From Brachypodius melanocephalos (lineage: Eukaryota > Chordata > Aves > Passeriformes > Pycnonotidae), in NCBI GenBank assembly GCA_013398615.1, contig VZSR01001854.1, positions 12,605,881 to 12,669,880 of the forward strand: 64,000 bases of DNA, in the 5' to 3' direction. This document shows positions 48,786 through 60,220 of the stretch, in pieces (positions within the stretch are counted from its first letter, which is position 1; each line of letters begins with the position of its first letter). The notes below the pieces were generated by a model. That model did no database searches and was not told the DNA's origin. It worked only from the letters and a program-made list of their open reading frames with translations. Position numbers and translations under genes: made by a program.

Positions 48786-50212
48786 AGAAGGGGTCAAAAG
48801 CTTGTAGGATTGCATGGAAAACTAAAAGCTCACTCAAATAAAATTCATTAGGAAATTAGGATTAAAATGCACAGTGCTATTATTTGTGATATGGGGGGGT
48901 GTATAGGATTTTAGCCAGCTACACTGTATATTTTAATTAAAAGTTACACACAGAATCCCAAACAAGGAAGAAAATCTGCTCCCAGAATGTAGTCACTGGG
49001 AACTTGCCTTAAAATCAACAGAAAAGCAGTATTGCTGCATCTAAAATAAATGTGGGATATACTGATCTTACAGAATTTGGATGATGAATGGAAAATGTGA
49101 ATAAACCTTTTCTGGTTTACCTGATGGAAAAGAGACAAGTGTACATATTGTTGATTACAGTGCTAAATTCATTGAGGACAGCACAGATGTGTGAGTCATA
49201 ATTGTCTACATGCTACAAGCTTATGCTTTAAAGACAGTCTCCTAATCCCCTTGCTGCTGCATTTCCTCACATCAATATTTAGGAGTTTTTAAATGACTTC
49301 TCGCTAACAGCTTTTTGTACCAGGGAAAAGTATGCTTTCAGGAAAATACTGCACACAGATGAGTGGCCACACTCACCTGGTCCTTTTCAATCTGTCTTCA
49401 GCCAGGGCAGTTATTTTCTTCCATATTTGTTCACAGTAGACTAGAGTCACTGAAAAATAAATGGGATTTTCAGAGAAAAGAGCAGCACAAGATTCTGACA
49501 AGGTGCACACGTGTGATAGTGTGGGGTGGTTTGGGTTTGGGGTTTTTTTGTGGTTTTGTTTGTTTGATTGTTTTTATAATCTGATAGAATTATACCATGA
49601 TGGGAAAATCATATGAGCAAAGATAAAAAGTAAAGATTATACAAAACCAAAAAATTTACCTTCAAAACTGACATAAGAGAAACAAAGAGAATTTTTATTG
49701 AGCCAATACTTAAAATACTTTTGCTCCAGATGTTAAAATCAACCTCTTCAGGGAGGTCTTTGTATTCAAATGCTCATTTACATATATCCCTCTACAAGAC
49801 CTCTTGTCCCCCAAGAAAGTTGTCCCCTACCCATCCACTTCTAACTAGCCACCTTTCCTGCAATGTTGTCTACATGCATGGAATATGAGGACTTCGTGCA
49901 CAACATCCTCCATTTATTCATTAATATTGACTGTGAAAGTTAATATTTGAAAAATATGTACTTGTAGAAATGGTTTGTCTGGTGCTAGTTTCAAACTGTG
50001 CCTAAATGAGGTGGAGAAGAGATCAAGAAGGCAAGTTACAAGGTCTTCTACCCTCTCAAGAACAGACTTATGTCCTCAGTAAGGACAGTATGAATCCCAT
50101 ATTCAGTTTTAGCCTAAGTCCTCCGTGAGTATTAGATGGAGAGGAGCACCTCTACCAGCTGTTTACAGGCCATAACTAAATGTTTCTACTCAGCTTTTTG
50201 CACAATACTACA
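48786..50212. other. Unique AT-rich sequence
   Basis: G/T-rich simple tract at 49522-49578 and a G7 run at about 48894-48900. No gene recognised. Confidence 0.5.
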
Positions 50213-50794
50213 TGTCCCGCTTTAAGCTGGCAGGCATATAAACACCACACAGCCTCTCACTCGTTCCCCTACAACAGTGGGATGGGAGAGAGAAAGAGAA
50301 AGGTAAAAGTGAGAGCACTTGTGAGCTGAGATGAAGACAGTTTAATGGGGAAAGCAAAAGGCATGCATGAAAACAAAGTAGAACAAGGAATTCATTCCCC
50401 ACTTCCCATGGGCAGGGAGGTGCTCAGCCATCCCCAGGGAAACAAGGCTCCATTACATGTAACCATGACTTGGGAAGACAAATGCCACTACTCCAAACAC
50501 ATGTCCCCCTTCCTTCTTCTTCTCCCAAGTTTACATGCTGAGCATGATGCCATATAGTATAAGATGTCCCTTTGGTCAGTCAGGTCCCACTGACTAGCTC
50601 CTTGTGCACCCCCGTTCTCCTCAGTTGTGGGATGAGGAGGGGTAGAAAAGTCCTTGGCTCTGTGTAAGGACTGCTCAGTAATAACAAAAATATTCCTGTT
50701 GTAAAATTTGTGCTATTTCCAGCACAAATCCAAACTGTGGCCTCATACAGATTCTGTGAAAAAAATCAAATCTATCCCAGTCCAAACCAGCACA
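50213..50794 (-). mobile_element. Solo LTR of an ERVL-like avian retrovirus, full length
   Basis: The best-preserved LTR here. In sense (minus) orientation it runs TGTGCTGGTTTGG...GGGACA, 582 bases. The family's usual TATA box appears as TGTAAA on the minus strand at about 50530-50535, so it is mutated. A polyadenylation signal ATTAAA lies on the minus strand at 50341-50346, 'aagtcatggttacatgtaat' is the complement of 50455-50474, and the tail contains the 'tcatctcagctcacaagtg' segment. The flanks give CTACA (50208-50212) and CTTCA (50795-50799), a plausible 5-bp target-site duplication with one mismatch. It has no internal genes, so it arose by LTR-LTR recombination. Confidence 0.92.
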
Positions 50795-52282
50795 CTTCAC
50801 AAAGATGAAAGAAAATGAGGCACTAAACCTTTCCTTCCTTTCATCTGTTGTTGAAAAGGTACAAATATTACAAACTCTGCTTTTTGAAAGTATTCGGTAA
50901 TGTTGCACATCCAGCTGAGGTTTTGTGGCCAAATATCAGAGCATTTTCTATTATGCACCCAGCTCATATCCTTAAAAATGTTCTTTTTTTTCTTTCTTGA
51001 GGGCTCCTAATTCCTTTCTTCCCCTCCAGACCTTCCCAGTTCAGAGCTCAGCCATAGTTTCTCTCTGATTCCCTGTCCCCCACTCTGTGAGTCACTTTCG
51101 GAGTCAGCCTTCTGTTGCTGACTGCCTTCCACACATCTCCTCTGCCTCCACACTGATTTACAAACCCAGCCCCAGGTTGCCCAGCAGGTCCCAGTCTCTT
51201 CATGGAAACCCAGCCCTGTGCTCTTCACACCTCTGCAGTGAGAGTTCTCCCCATGGCACAGTTGCCTGCTTTGTTCCTGTATGAATTACATTAAAAATTA
51301 CTTGCTTTCAGCCTAACAACCCTGTGTAACAATCCTGGAAGAAGAAAATCCTTTAATTTAAAGAAGAAGAGCAGTATTGACAATACTGCCTCTGAGGATT
51401 CTTATACCACTTTTCCAAATATACAAACAAAATGGCCTCAAATTTCAGCATCATTAAAGATGAAGGCTTGCAAGTACACCATTATCTTGTATTTTGCTAT
51501 AATTTATGGGCTCCATTAGGCTGATGGAAGCTTTCTGACACTTTCTAGCTCTTTCTGACAATGTTTCCCTCCCCGTTTTGTTATGGTATGCCTGTCTAGA
51601 AAAGCAGAGGTTTAACAAGACTGAATGGTTATCCCTGTTTTACATACTGGGAGTTATTGTCAAGCATCTCAAAGAGCTCTTTGTTAACCATTAAACACTA
51701 TGGAAAAGTGGTTAATTAATTTTAGTGATGTAAAAACACCTGGGAACATTTGATTATGAGCAGCCCTATAAAGTTACCACTTGTGTTGCCTGTTTATGTT
51801 TTCTCTCAGCAGAGTGTTTGCGGGTATGCCGTCTTCTCATATTTATTATTTGAAATCTATTTGCACATTCATCTTTTGTTCCTTAGTCCATGATCTGAAA
51901 TTTTAAAATGAACATGGTGTAACTGTTTTTGGGTGTTACAATATTTACCTACAATGTGCTGGAGTGAAACTATTTTGTGGAACAAAATTCTGTGCTCATT
52001 TGCACAGCCCACTTTATGTATTTCCAATGACTGCAGATTTTACCACTGGAAAAACGAGGGTATCTCAAGAGTAACTGAGTACAATGTGCCACATGGTAGA
52101 GAAAATTGCAGAGTAGAAGTCTAACTTGGGCATCCATGTCCCCAGTATAAAAACATAGCTCTTACCTCTGTTATCTTTCTGAAAAACAACCATATTCTTC
52201 CCTCCTGCTGGAGGATTAAGAATCCAAGTATTGAGTTCTTAATTTCCTAGTATAAATGTATTTCCCATTTCAGTGGAAATGA
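50795..52282. other. Unique sequence with a GC-richer patch
   Basis: Positions 51000-51285 are C/T-rich and clearly above the local GC level, with a 73-codon minus frame and a 65-codon plus frame. They are not recognisable as coding or as a known repeat. The rest is ordinary AT-rich sequence. Confidence 0.4.
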
Positions 52283-52285
52283 GAC

Positions 52286-52317
<32 letters not shown>

Positions 52318-52319
52318 GT
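52283..52319. repeat. (AAAAG)n / poly(A) microsatellite
   Basis: A12 followed by about four GAAAA units. It lies 50 bases before a T24 run, so the two can pair. Confidence 0.9.
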
Positions 52320-52369
52320 AAAACCTAAACCAGAAGAGGTAAAGACCTACTGGATCCTGACATATGTGC

Positions 52370-52393
52370 TTTTTTTTTTTTTTTTTTTTTTTT
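52370..52393. repeat. T24 homopolymer followed by C6
   Basis: Uninterrupted run of 24 T. Length calls for such runs are unreliable in most sequencing technologies. Confidence 0.95.
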
Positions 52394-54597
52394 CCCCCCA
52401 CTTACATAGCTGTGCTCCAAGATATTGTTCTGTGGCAAAATGCAATAGCAGTTTATTGTATCACAGGGAAAATCTACTTAACTGTTCTTCTACAACACTT
52501 ACTCCTCAAGCTTGCTGATAAACATTATTGTCTAATTTTAGCTCTGGACATATATCTAATGATTTTATTTCAAAGCATGTTAATGGCTGTCTCAATGTCA
52601 GATCAGCTACAGTCCATGCTACAGCAATAAGCATTGTAACACCATTGACCACTGACATCACTGTCTCAGTGAACATTTTTAAGTAAAGAATGATAGCAAT
52701 ATACCAAATCAATATTTGCACCTTGTTCTTTATGGCTGCTTAGATATTGAAAAAGCATATTTCTTCTTGTCAGAATCAATAGCTTTGACTCCTCTATACT
52801 TTAGCACTATGATTCAAGTTCCCAAGCTGTACAAAGAGTAAAAAGCATATAACCAACAACATCAAAAAAATTCTAGCAAAATATGAGTTGGTATCATGCA
52901 CCATTTTTCTGCAACTGCACTTAATTCCTGGAAGATGAATTCCAAGAGAGTGTGTAAAAAGGAGACTCCATTCCCTCTACCACTCATGTTTCCTTGATGC
53001 AGAATCTCTTCTGCTTAATTAAGGGGAGCACTATTTCTTATTTGAGCAAGAGGCAAGGCAGAAAATATGGAGACAAATAAAAAGAAATGGATGTGGATTG
53101 GAGAAAGAATGAGAAATGTAACACAGGGAAAAAAAATAAAACCAAAAAATCTCAACTCAACCCAAACCCACACGAGTAAACTGGGGAGAAGAGTTGGCTA
53201 GGGTGCAGTGATAAGTAGGTGTCAGGAGGGAAGAGACTGACCATCCAGGGACTGAAGCAAAAAGGTGCTCTGAGTGGAAACAAGACTCCAAACAGCCAAA
53301 ACCTTGAGATACAGTGGAGCAAAGAGCAGGAACAGTAACACACAGACTGAGGTATAAGCAGACAAAGACGACCTCTATTATGTCCTTACAATCTCCTTGA
53401 CAGAGCAATGCCTTCTCTAGCAGTTGTTCCAAAGAGGTCATGTCTATCCTATCCATGGCTACTCCCAATTGGTGTGAAATGAGCACCTCCATGTTGCAGA
53501 ACTCTGGGAATAAGTTCTAGCTTGATATCTGTTGCAAAGGCCTTTGCATCTACTCACTCATAGGGCTTATCTACAAAGTTTTACTTCATGTTCAGCATGC
53601 ATATGTTCTACAAAGGCTGTGGGAGAACATCTCTCTGGATTTAAGTGTCCTGCTCAGATTTATATCCAAAAAACATTAATGAGTAATTTTCCTGGCCCTT
53701 GCTTGTTCATTGGCAGGGAGATTTTTTTGGTTGAGAAGAACTCCCGGTTCAATCCAGTATAATAAAAAACAAGCAGATAGGCTCCAGTTTGCCTGTCTTT
53801 CAGCTTGAGACATCTCAAGGTGTTTACAGTTCAGTGTGTCTTTATAGGTGACTCAGAATAATGACAAAATCATTTTTCTCTCCGTTACTCTGGGTTCTCA
53901 GTGCTTTCTACTGAGGATGTACATTCAATGGACATATGTTCTTGACAGAGGGTCTTGATATGCTGTATAAAACACTGATAATCATATGATAGTAAAGTCT
54001 ACAATTGGGATCTCTGCTTGTTATCTCATATCTTAATTTAAATCTGATCTTTCTTTGTGTCTTCACCATTGAGGCTGTGTATTCCTTGGGACAGGAAGAG
54101 TGTACTAGGCTCACCTAGAATTTACTCCATAAAACCATCCAGTGATTCTTGCTCCAGTTACTTTCACTCACTTCCACTTTTGATCAGATGGGAAATCTTT
54201 GTACATTGTTCATAGAATAACTGGAATTTCATAGGTATTATGAGGACATCTCTCCTAATATGGTAGATGAAGTTTTCTGGGAGGTGTTCAGAAAGCTGAA
54301 TTTGAAAGAGGTGCTCTGTGCTAACAAAACCATACAATACAAATGGTAAACCAAGGGATAAAGAAACTTCCATATATGTGTCCTCTGATTAATAAGAAAA
54401 CTTGGGAAAAGCAGAGACAAGGCTAAGTTTCTTAAATGGAGAATAAGCTTGCATGTAGAGTTTACAATAGCATGAAAGGAAACTTTCAAGTTTTAATGTT
54501 TGATTACCCACTTCTTCAGGGAAAACTTCTCATTATCTGTACAAAACTCTACTGCTTTCCAATCTTTTTTCTACCCCTATTCCCAACACTGCAGTCC
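52394..54597. other. Unique AT-rich sequence
   Basis: A 111-codon minus frame (53157-53492) has a hydrophobic, Cys-rich stretch but no family match that I recognise. No repeat identified. Confidence 0.45.
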
Positions 54598-54707
54598 ACC
54601 ACCTGATAATACATTCTCCTTTATATCCTTGCTTACCACCTGATAATACATTCTCCTTTATATCCTTGATACCACCTGATAATACATTCCCTTTTATATC
54701 CTTGCTT
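54598..54707. repeat. 36-37 bp minisatellite, three copies
   Basis: The unit begins accacctgataatacattc and ends tatatccttg plus CTT or AT. Copies lie at 54598-54634 (37), 54635-54670 (36) and 54671-54707 (37). Copies 1 and 2 are nearly identical, and copy 3 has one or two changes. The minus-strand translation repeats about every 12 residues, but it is not evidence of a protein. Confidence 0.95.
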
Positions 54708-55349
54708 GCAACAATAAGAAGACACATGTTCAGCTCAGAAGACCGCAGGAGCGGAACAGGTATAACTGGCATCTTCTTCTGACTTTAGGAACTCTCAAAG
54801 CTTGGCCAAAGCCTCACCTTCGAAAGAGTTTCCTGGTGAGATGCTCTGACCAGGCTGCAGTGGTTTGAACTGGTGAAGCCTAGGGGTGCATTATTATTTT
54901 GGCTTAGTACAGGGGAGTGTTCTCTAAGAAAATTAGCCAGTAGTCACCACTTACCTCGTATTGGTTCTGTTCACAGTGTAGTTTTCATAGACCCAGAGCA
55001 ATCTAAAATTGGAAGATCTTCTCCAAGTGCTTTACCAGACAATCACTATTTCCTAGAATGGAATGAAAATCCAAAACAATAGGTTGATCACACTGAGCTG
55101 AGCTACTCCAGAACGTACAAACCATTTAACTATTAAAACTCACACAACATTCATGCAGTGACTTTTAGCCACATGTTCATGTGCCTTCATATTTACTGAG
55201 GAATTACAGCCTTCAGTTATTTACAGATTTGTTGCTCTCTTCTCACCTATCTATCCATCTTTTGTTTCAAAATACTTTCTTTCTCATCTTTACCTAATGT
55301 ATCTTCTTTTTGCTGTGTCCTACCAAATCTTTCATCACCTTCAATTTTC
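54708..55349. other. Unique AT-rich sequence
   Basis: Nothing recognised. Confidence 0.5.
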
Positions 55350-55386
55350 AGCAGTAGTAGTAGCAGCAGTAGTAGTAGCACTAGTA
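55350..55386. repeat. (AGT/AGC)n trinucleotide repeat
   Basis: Mixed run of AGC and AGT triplets (cag cag tag tag tag cag...) ending in actagtat. Imperfect, about 12 units. Confidence 0.85.
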
Positions 55387-55622
55387 TCTTCCTCCATTTT
55401 CTGTTATCTGCTTCAATGGGGTATCAAAACTGGAACTAATATGAAATAAATAATTAGGGACAGGTTGTTAATTCAGGTGGCATTTGGATGGAGAAAAATT
55501 ACTGCAGGAGCTGTGAGAAAGTCCATCTAATTTAGAAAAAAAGGCATATATTACTGATAAAGTCATGAGAAGACAATCTTAAGACAACTCTCCGAGAGCA
55601 GTGTTGTGGATACCTACTCCAT

Positions 55623-55665
55623 TTACTGGTCAGTATCACTCAATGATAGTGATATTGACCAGTAA
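55623..55665. repeat. Near-perfect 18-bp inverted repeat with a 7-nt loop
   Basis: Left arm 55623-55640 (ttactggtcagtatcact), loop CAATGAT, right arm 55648-55665 (agtgatattgaccagtaa). The arms pair at 17 of 18 positions as DNA; the one mismatch would be a G-U pair in RNA. A further 6-bp pair (55600-55605 with 55667-55672) lies outside, but it is separated by 17 unpaired bases on one side. Confidence 0.95.
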
Positions 55666-57619
55666 TAACACTTCTGAAACCCTGTGTCTCTGCACTGGGC
55701 ACTCGTGTGGACACCCTTATTCCCAGAATCACCAACTATTTCAACCCAAGTAAATAAGAAAAGATCAGATAGGTATCTGTACAAATTACTTAGCTACACT
55801 TCATCTGCTAAAATGTAGAGAGTAGATTATGATACATTTTGAGAGTCCTTCTGTATATCTGTAACTGTGGTACCTGAATCAGTAATTCTGATACTTGAGT
55901 CATATTATAATTCCCAAATATGATTGCTTTGCAAAACAAATTACAGTTTAAATCTAAAATTTGGTAGGTAAACTAACAGGAAAATAAGGAATATTAGCCA
56001 AATTCATTGCTGTTGATAGATAAGTGGTATCTTTCTCAGTTTCCTTTCCCTGTGTCTTTAAAATAAATGAACATGTAGATATAAATGAGACAAATAATGC
56101 CTTTCTTTGTAAGTGTGGTTTCGATTCTGAAATTCTTAACCCTACCTATTCAAACCCCATATATAAAAATGGCAAAATACCTCTCTTCCTACTGGGCTGA
56201 CATAAATGTGCAGAAATCCATGAAAACTTCTAGAAAAAACTTTTCAACACATATTCTTTTGCCTTTCACTTCTTAAGAAAAAAGACAAGAACAATAAACA
56301 TTGGATGATTTTATTTTGCTCCCGTTTGTGCCCCTTCAGACTCCTACCATAATCTGGATAGTCTCCATTGCCAATACAGATGTATTATGTGACAGGAAAA
56401 ATTAAATTTCAAAAGACATTCAAGAACCTGGTGAACAGAACAATGCATAAGCAGTGAAGATGAGCATATCCACGAGACTGCTTAGTTTATTGAATTAAAT
56501 CCTCTATGTATGTGCACTATCTATTCTGAGTTGATACGGAATAAATAAAACCAGACCTGACTCTTTGATACAGACTACTGAGCTTGTTCCATTTTATGAC
56601 CAAGTAACACTTTGGTGACAACTTTTCTTGTTTTCCCATCACAACACTGTTACAGTAGACTGTGAAGTCAAAAGTATATTTTCTTCTCACCACTACTTGT
56701 TCCAAAAGCTTTTTCTCTGAGTGAATATACACTGCCTTTAGCCCAAATGGTCAAGAGCATTCAGTGTAGGAAAAGAGGCATATTTTGCCAGCAATTATCT
56801 ATTTGTAACTAGCAGCTGAGAGAGTTTTTTTCCTGAACCACTATCTGTATCTGTTTAAGTGACTTGGTTAGTAGAAGGTTTCTGAAAAATGTTGTGTTGT
56901 TTTTAGTAATTTGACATTTGCAAAGAAGCCATTATTTAGTTCCCCAAATGATTTCCTTCTATTTGACATTTTAGGAGCTGAAATTCCATTTGCATGCAAT
57001 CTTTTGCATAATTAATATACTAAAAATGATTATTTGAAAGAGGAGTAAACCTGCCTTCCCATACCATGACTGTATAATTGAGGTCATAATTATCGTTCAG
57101 CTATTATTTATCCTCTATTCAATTTCACAACTCCTTACATAATGAGTCCCAGTTCCAGAAAAAGAACTTTTGTTGTTTCTCTTTCTTTATCTGGTCTAAG
57201 CCTCTGACGTGCTTCCAGTGTCAGCTTTGCTAAATGAGTTTTTTCAATAGCCGCAGTCATTAAATTTGAAGACACGTGCAGAATGTTCTTACCACAGATC
57301 GATCATTATAGATTTCAGGTTTAGTACCTGTTGTAGGCACTGTACATCTGTTTCTGAAGAAGAATCATCATTTAACTCTACTTTGGCACTTGGATCCTAA
57401 TTTCAGTAATGACAATGAGTGCTATGCTTGATACCCAAGGCCACTATGGAGAGATGGGTATAACATATAAAAGCATAGCATGGCTAGAGATATTATTATT
57501 TGCCAAAAGGGTTAATATATCTGTATGTGTAACTATTATATATTATTAATAACAATGGGAAAAAGACCAATGCAGGGAGACAAAACTTCTTAAAATTGGA
57601 AGTACTAATCAGAATCATG
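55666..57619. other. Unique AT-rich sequence
   Basis: Contains a POU-type motif cluster at 56984-57020 within sequence that looks like a conserved noncoding element. No gene recognised. Confidence 0.45.
56984..57020. promoter_or_regulatory. Candidate POU/homeodomain motif cluster
   Basis: ATTTGCAT (56988-56995) overlaps ATGCAAT in a near-palindrome, and TTTTGCATAATTAAT (57002-57016) follows at once, combining an octamer-like TTTGCAT with a TAATTA homeodomain core. The dense overlap is more than single chance words, but conservation is untested. Confidence 0.3.
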
Positions 57620-57900
57620 TGGTGTATATTGTGTTTAGGTTTCTGGAAAACGTTGGGTACGAAGAGCTTGAAGGTTGGGTCGGAATGGCTGTTTAATCAG
57701 CGCTGTGTAGCCACACCTTAATCTGTGATAAGTAGTTTAGCAAATATTAGCTAGAGCTTAATGTTGAGCCTTTGCTATAGAATGTTTTTCTAGGCAGAAC
57801 AAAGAATAAACATCTCTCATGCAGAGCAGTGTCTCACCCAGAGAACAACCCAGGGACAGAGCAGAGAATAAAGCAGTAGATTCTTTTAAAGGATTTGTAC
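57620..57900 (+). mobile_element. Possible LTR remnant
   Basis: Starts near 57630 with TGTGTTTAGGTTTCTGG and contains 'gttgggtcggaatggctgtt', 'gtagccacaccttaatctgt', then AATAAA signals (about 57806, 57867) followed by a U5-like 'gcagagcagtgtctcaccca'. This arrangement recalls an LTR R-U5 region with a polyadenylation signal. I cannot place the family, and no clear TG...CA ends or target duplication are visible. Confidence 0.35.
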
Positions 57901-59379
57901 TACCACTGATATTCTGATCTTTACTTGTAGGTGACTAGGCTTACTGTAGGACTCAGTTCTAAACCACCAAACAAACAAAAATTTTTTTTTAAAAAACTCA
58001 CAATCCATAATATTGAAGTATGATTACATTTTCTGTCCATGTAAAACAATCTAGGAAAGGATTTTGATGATTCAGAACTCAGGAAGTCATGGAATAAATG
58101 GAATCTGAAGAGAAGATAAGCGATTCTCTTAAACTGAAAGACACAGAAGTAGTTGGAACTTTCAGTTTAAACGTAAATAGGTAAAGAAGAGATTCCCAAA
58201 GACAAGGAAGAAAATATCCTGCATTTCTGAATTCCATGATGCTTTTCTAAAATAAAGAGTTCTTTTCAAAACAAAAACTTTTCATTTAAACTCATGTCTG
58301 ATTTTTCCTTACATTTATTTCGAAAGTGTTAAAAAGGTTGCGTTCAGAAAAGCCCTGGGCTTGCACTGAAACGGTGATCTTCTGTGAGATGCTTGAATGC
58401 CCAAGGAATGGGAATGTTGCAAAAGATATTTCACAAGACCAATGCCATTTCATTTCAATTTCTTGCACCCTTGGCTTGCTGTTGGCTATCAGCCATCACT
58501 GTCAGAAGTGAAGCTTAGAGCCCCAGAAAACAAAATATAAAAGAATATAGGGAAGCAGGAATCCTACTGAAAGCAAAAAATGAGCCAGATTTTTAAAGAA
58601 AAGAAGGAAGAATAGGTAGCAGAGGTTATTAACAGAGTTAGAAAAATTAAGGCAGAGCTAGAGAAAAGCGTAAAAGAAAGTGAAAAAACTAATGAGAAGT
58701 AAGATTAAGAAGGGAAATGTGTCAAAGATTTTTTTGTCTGTTAGTCTATAGCCAAAAGATTACCTTGGATTTATATAACTAACAACAGCTTGAACAAGAA
58801 TGGAAAGACAACAGGTTGGGAAGTACTAGTACTTGATGATTTGAAATAGATGTAAACAAATGAAATTCAGCTTCTGATACCGTGAGGATTTGGTCTAAGA
58901 GAAGCAGTCAGTTAACTCTGAGAGCTGTGGAATGGATGAACGAGGTTCTGGAAGATTAGATACAGTGAAAGTGTTCTTTTGTTTGTTTTTTCTTTGGGTA
59001 GTGAACACCATGAGCTGTCACCATATGATTAAGAGAATCTGAGTCTGATTGCCAAATAGCTGTTGAAACTGGTAGCAGTTTTTGAACCAACTAGGAATTA
59101 ACACACGGAGAAATATCAACATGGCCTTGTAAATAATGAGTTATTTCAGAATAAGCTAGCTCTTCTAGTGTATGAAACCTTATCTTACAATTCTAGTAAA
59201 AATTTTCCATGGTGCTGTTAACAGGAAGTTAAGGAAAAAAATACAACACAAATGTGTGGAATTGAAGAGAGATGCAGCTTACTGGAAAGCTATATCCATG
59301 GTTTAACATCAAATTAGAAGAGATATATTGTACGAGGTGTCACTACAGCTTTTCTTCAGGTAGGAATCTTGTCAGTGTG
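57901..59379. other. Unique AT-rich sequence
   Basis: Contains the inverted repeat at 58129-58170. No gene recognised. Confidence 0.5.
58129..58170. repeat. Perfect 12-bp inverted repeat with an 18-nt spacer
   Basis: ttaaactgaaag (58129-58140) and ctttcagtttaa (58159-58170) are exact complements. Confidence 0.95.
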
Positions 59380-60220
59380 TTCATAAATGTCTTGCATGAA
59401 CAAATGTAGCATTTGGTAAGTTGTCACAGTAGAAAGCAGTTTGAAGTAGTTTAGAGGAAAAGTGTGTAATTGAAGATGGCAGTGATGGGTCAAGAAAGCA
59501 GCCTGAAATCAAGTGAAAACCAAGAACTCCACATTCAGAGTACATTCTATCAGGGTGGTGCAAGTGAAGTTTCCACCTTCCACAAACAAATCCTCCCACC
59601 TGTCCAGGGGCAGCAAAGGTCAACTGTTCCTTCAGGGACATGAAAATATGGTCAGCAGAGCAGAGGCCACTTCTGCTACTGCCCAGTCCCACAGCATCCA
59701 ACAACGTGATTAAAGAAAGTACAGCTGGCACATTCAGCCAAGAGCCCAGATCCTCAGGCAAGTGGGAGTGAGACACGACCAAGGTCAAGCCAAAATGTCA
59801 GTCTGCAGCTCAGGTCCAGTGGCAGTAAGCATGGCCAGGTACCAGCTCCAGCAGGGCATCACCTCTTAGAGGTCTGGGCTCAAGGGACCTTGGTACAACC
59901 TTGTTTAATTGCTGTAGGGTATCAGTGGGCTGAGTCTGGGCATGTGGAGCTGAGATAGGGAACTGAGAAAGGGATGTAGCAATGTGGCACAGCATTGAGA
60001 AATGAGAAATTTGGAGCAGGATGGGATTTTCAGGCTCAGTGTGAGAGCTCAGGCACCAGCAGTGGACTTGTGGCCCCAGGTGCTCTTCATGAGCCTGGTC
60101 TGGTTTTGATGAAAATGAGTTTTGGAAGGGATAAAAGAACATTCCTTTTTCAGTTACTATGGGTAGTGTTTCTTCACATTTACCCAGTGTTGCAAAGCAA
60201 AATGCAAGAGACTCATCCAT
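59380..60220 (-). other. GC-richer block with two consecutive minus-strand open frames
   Basis: Frames of 136 codons (59810-60220) and 135 codons (59381-59788) follow one another on the minus strand, separated by about 20 bases. Both are Ser/Pro/His/Leu-rich. I recognise no domain, and the peptides do not resemble gag, pol, env or CR1 proteins. The plus strand has fewer and shorter frames. A retroelement remnant is the most likely explanation; a single-copy gene is unlikely without splice sites or family resemblance. Confidence 0.3.
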
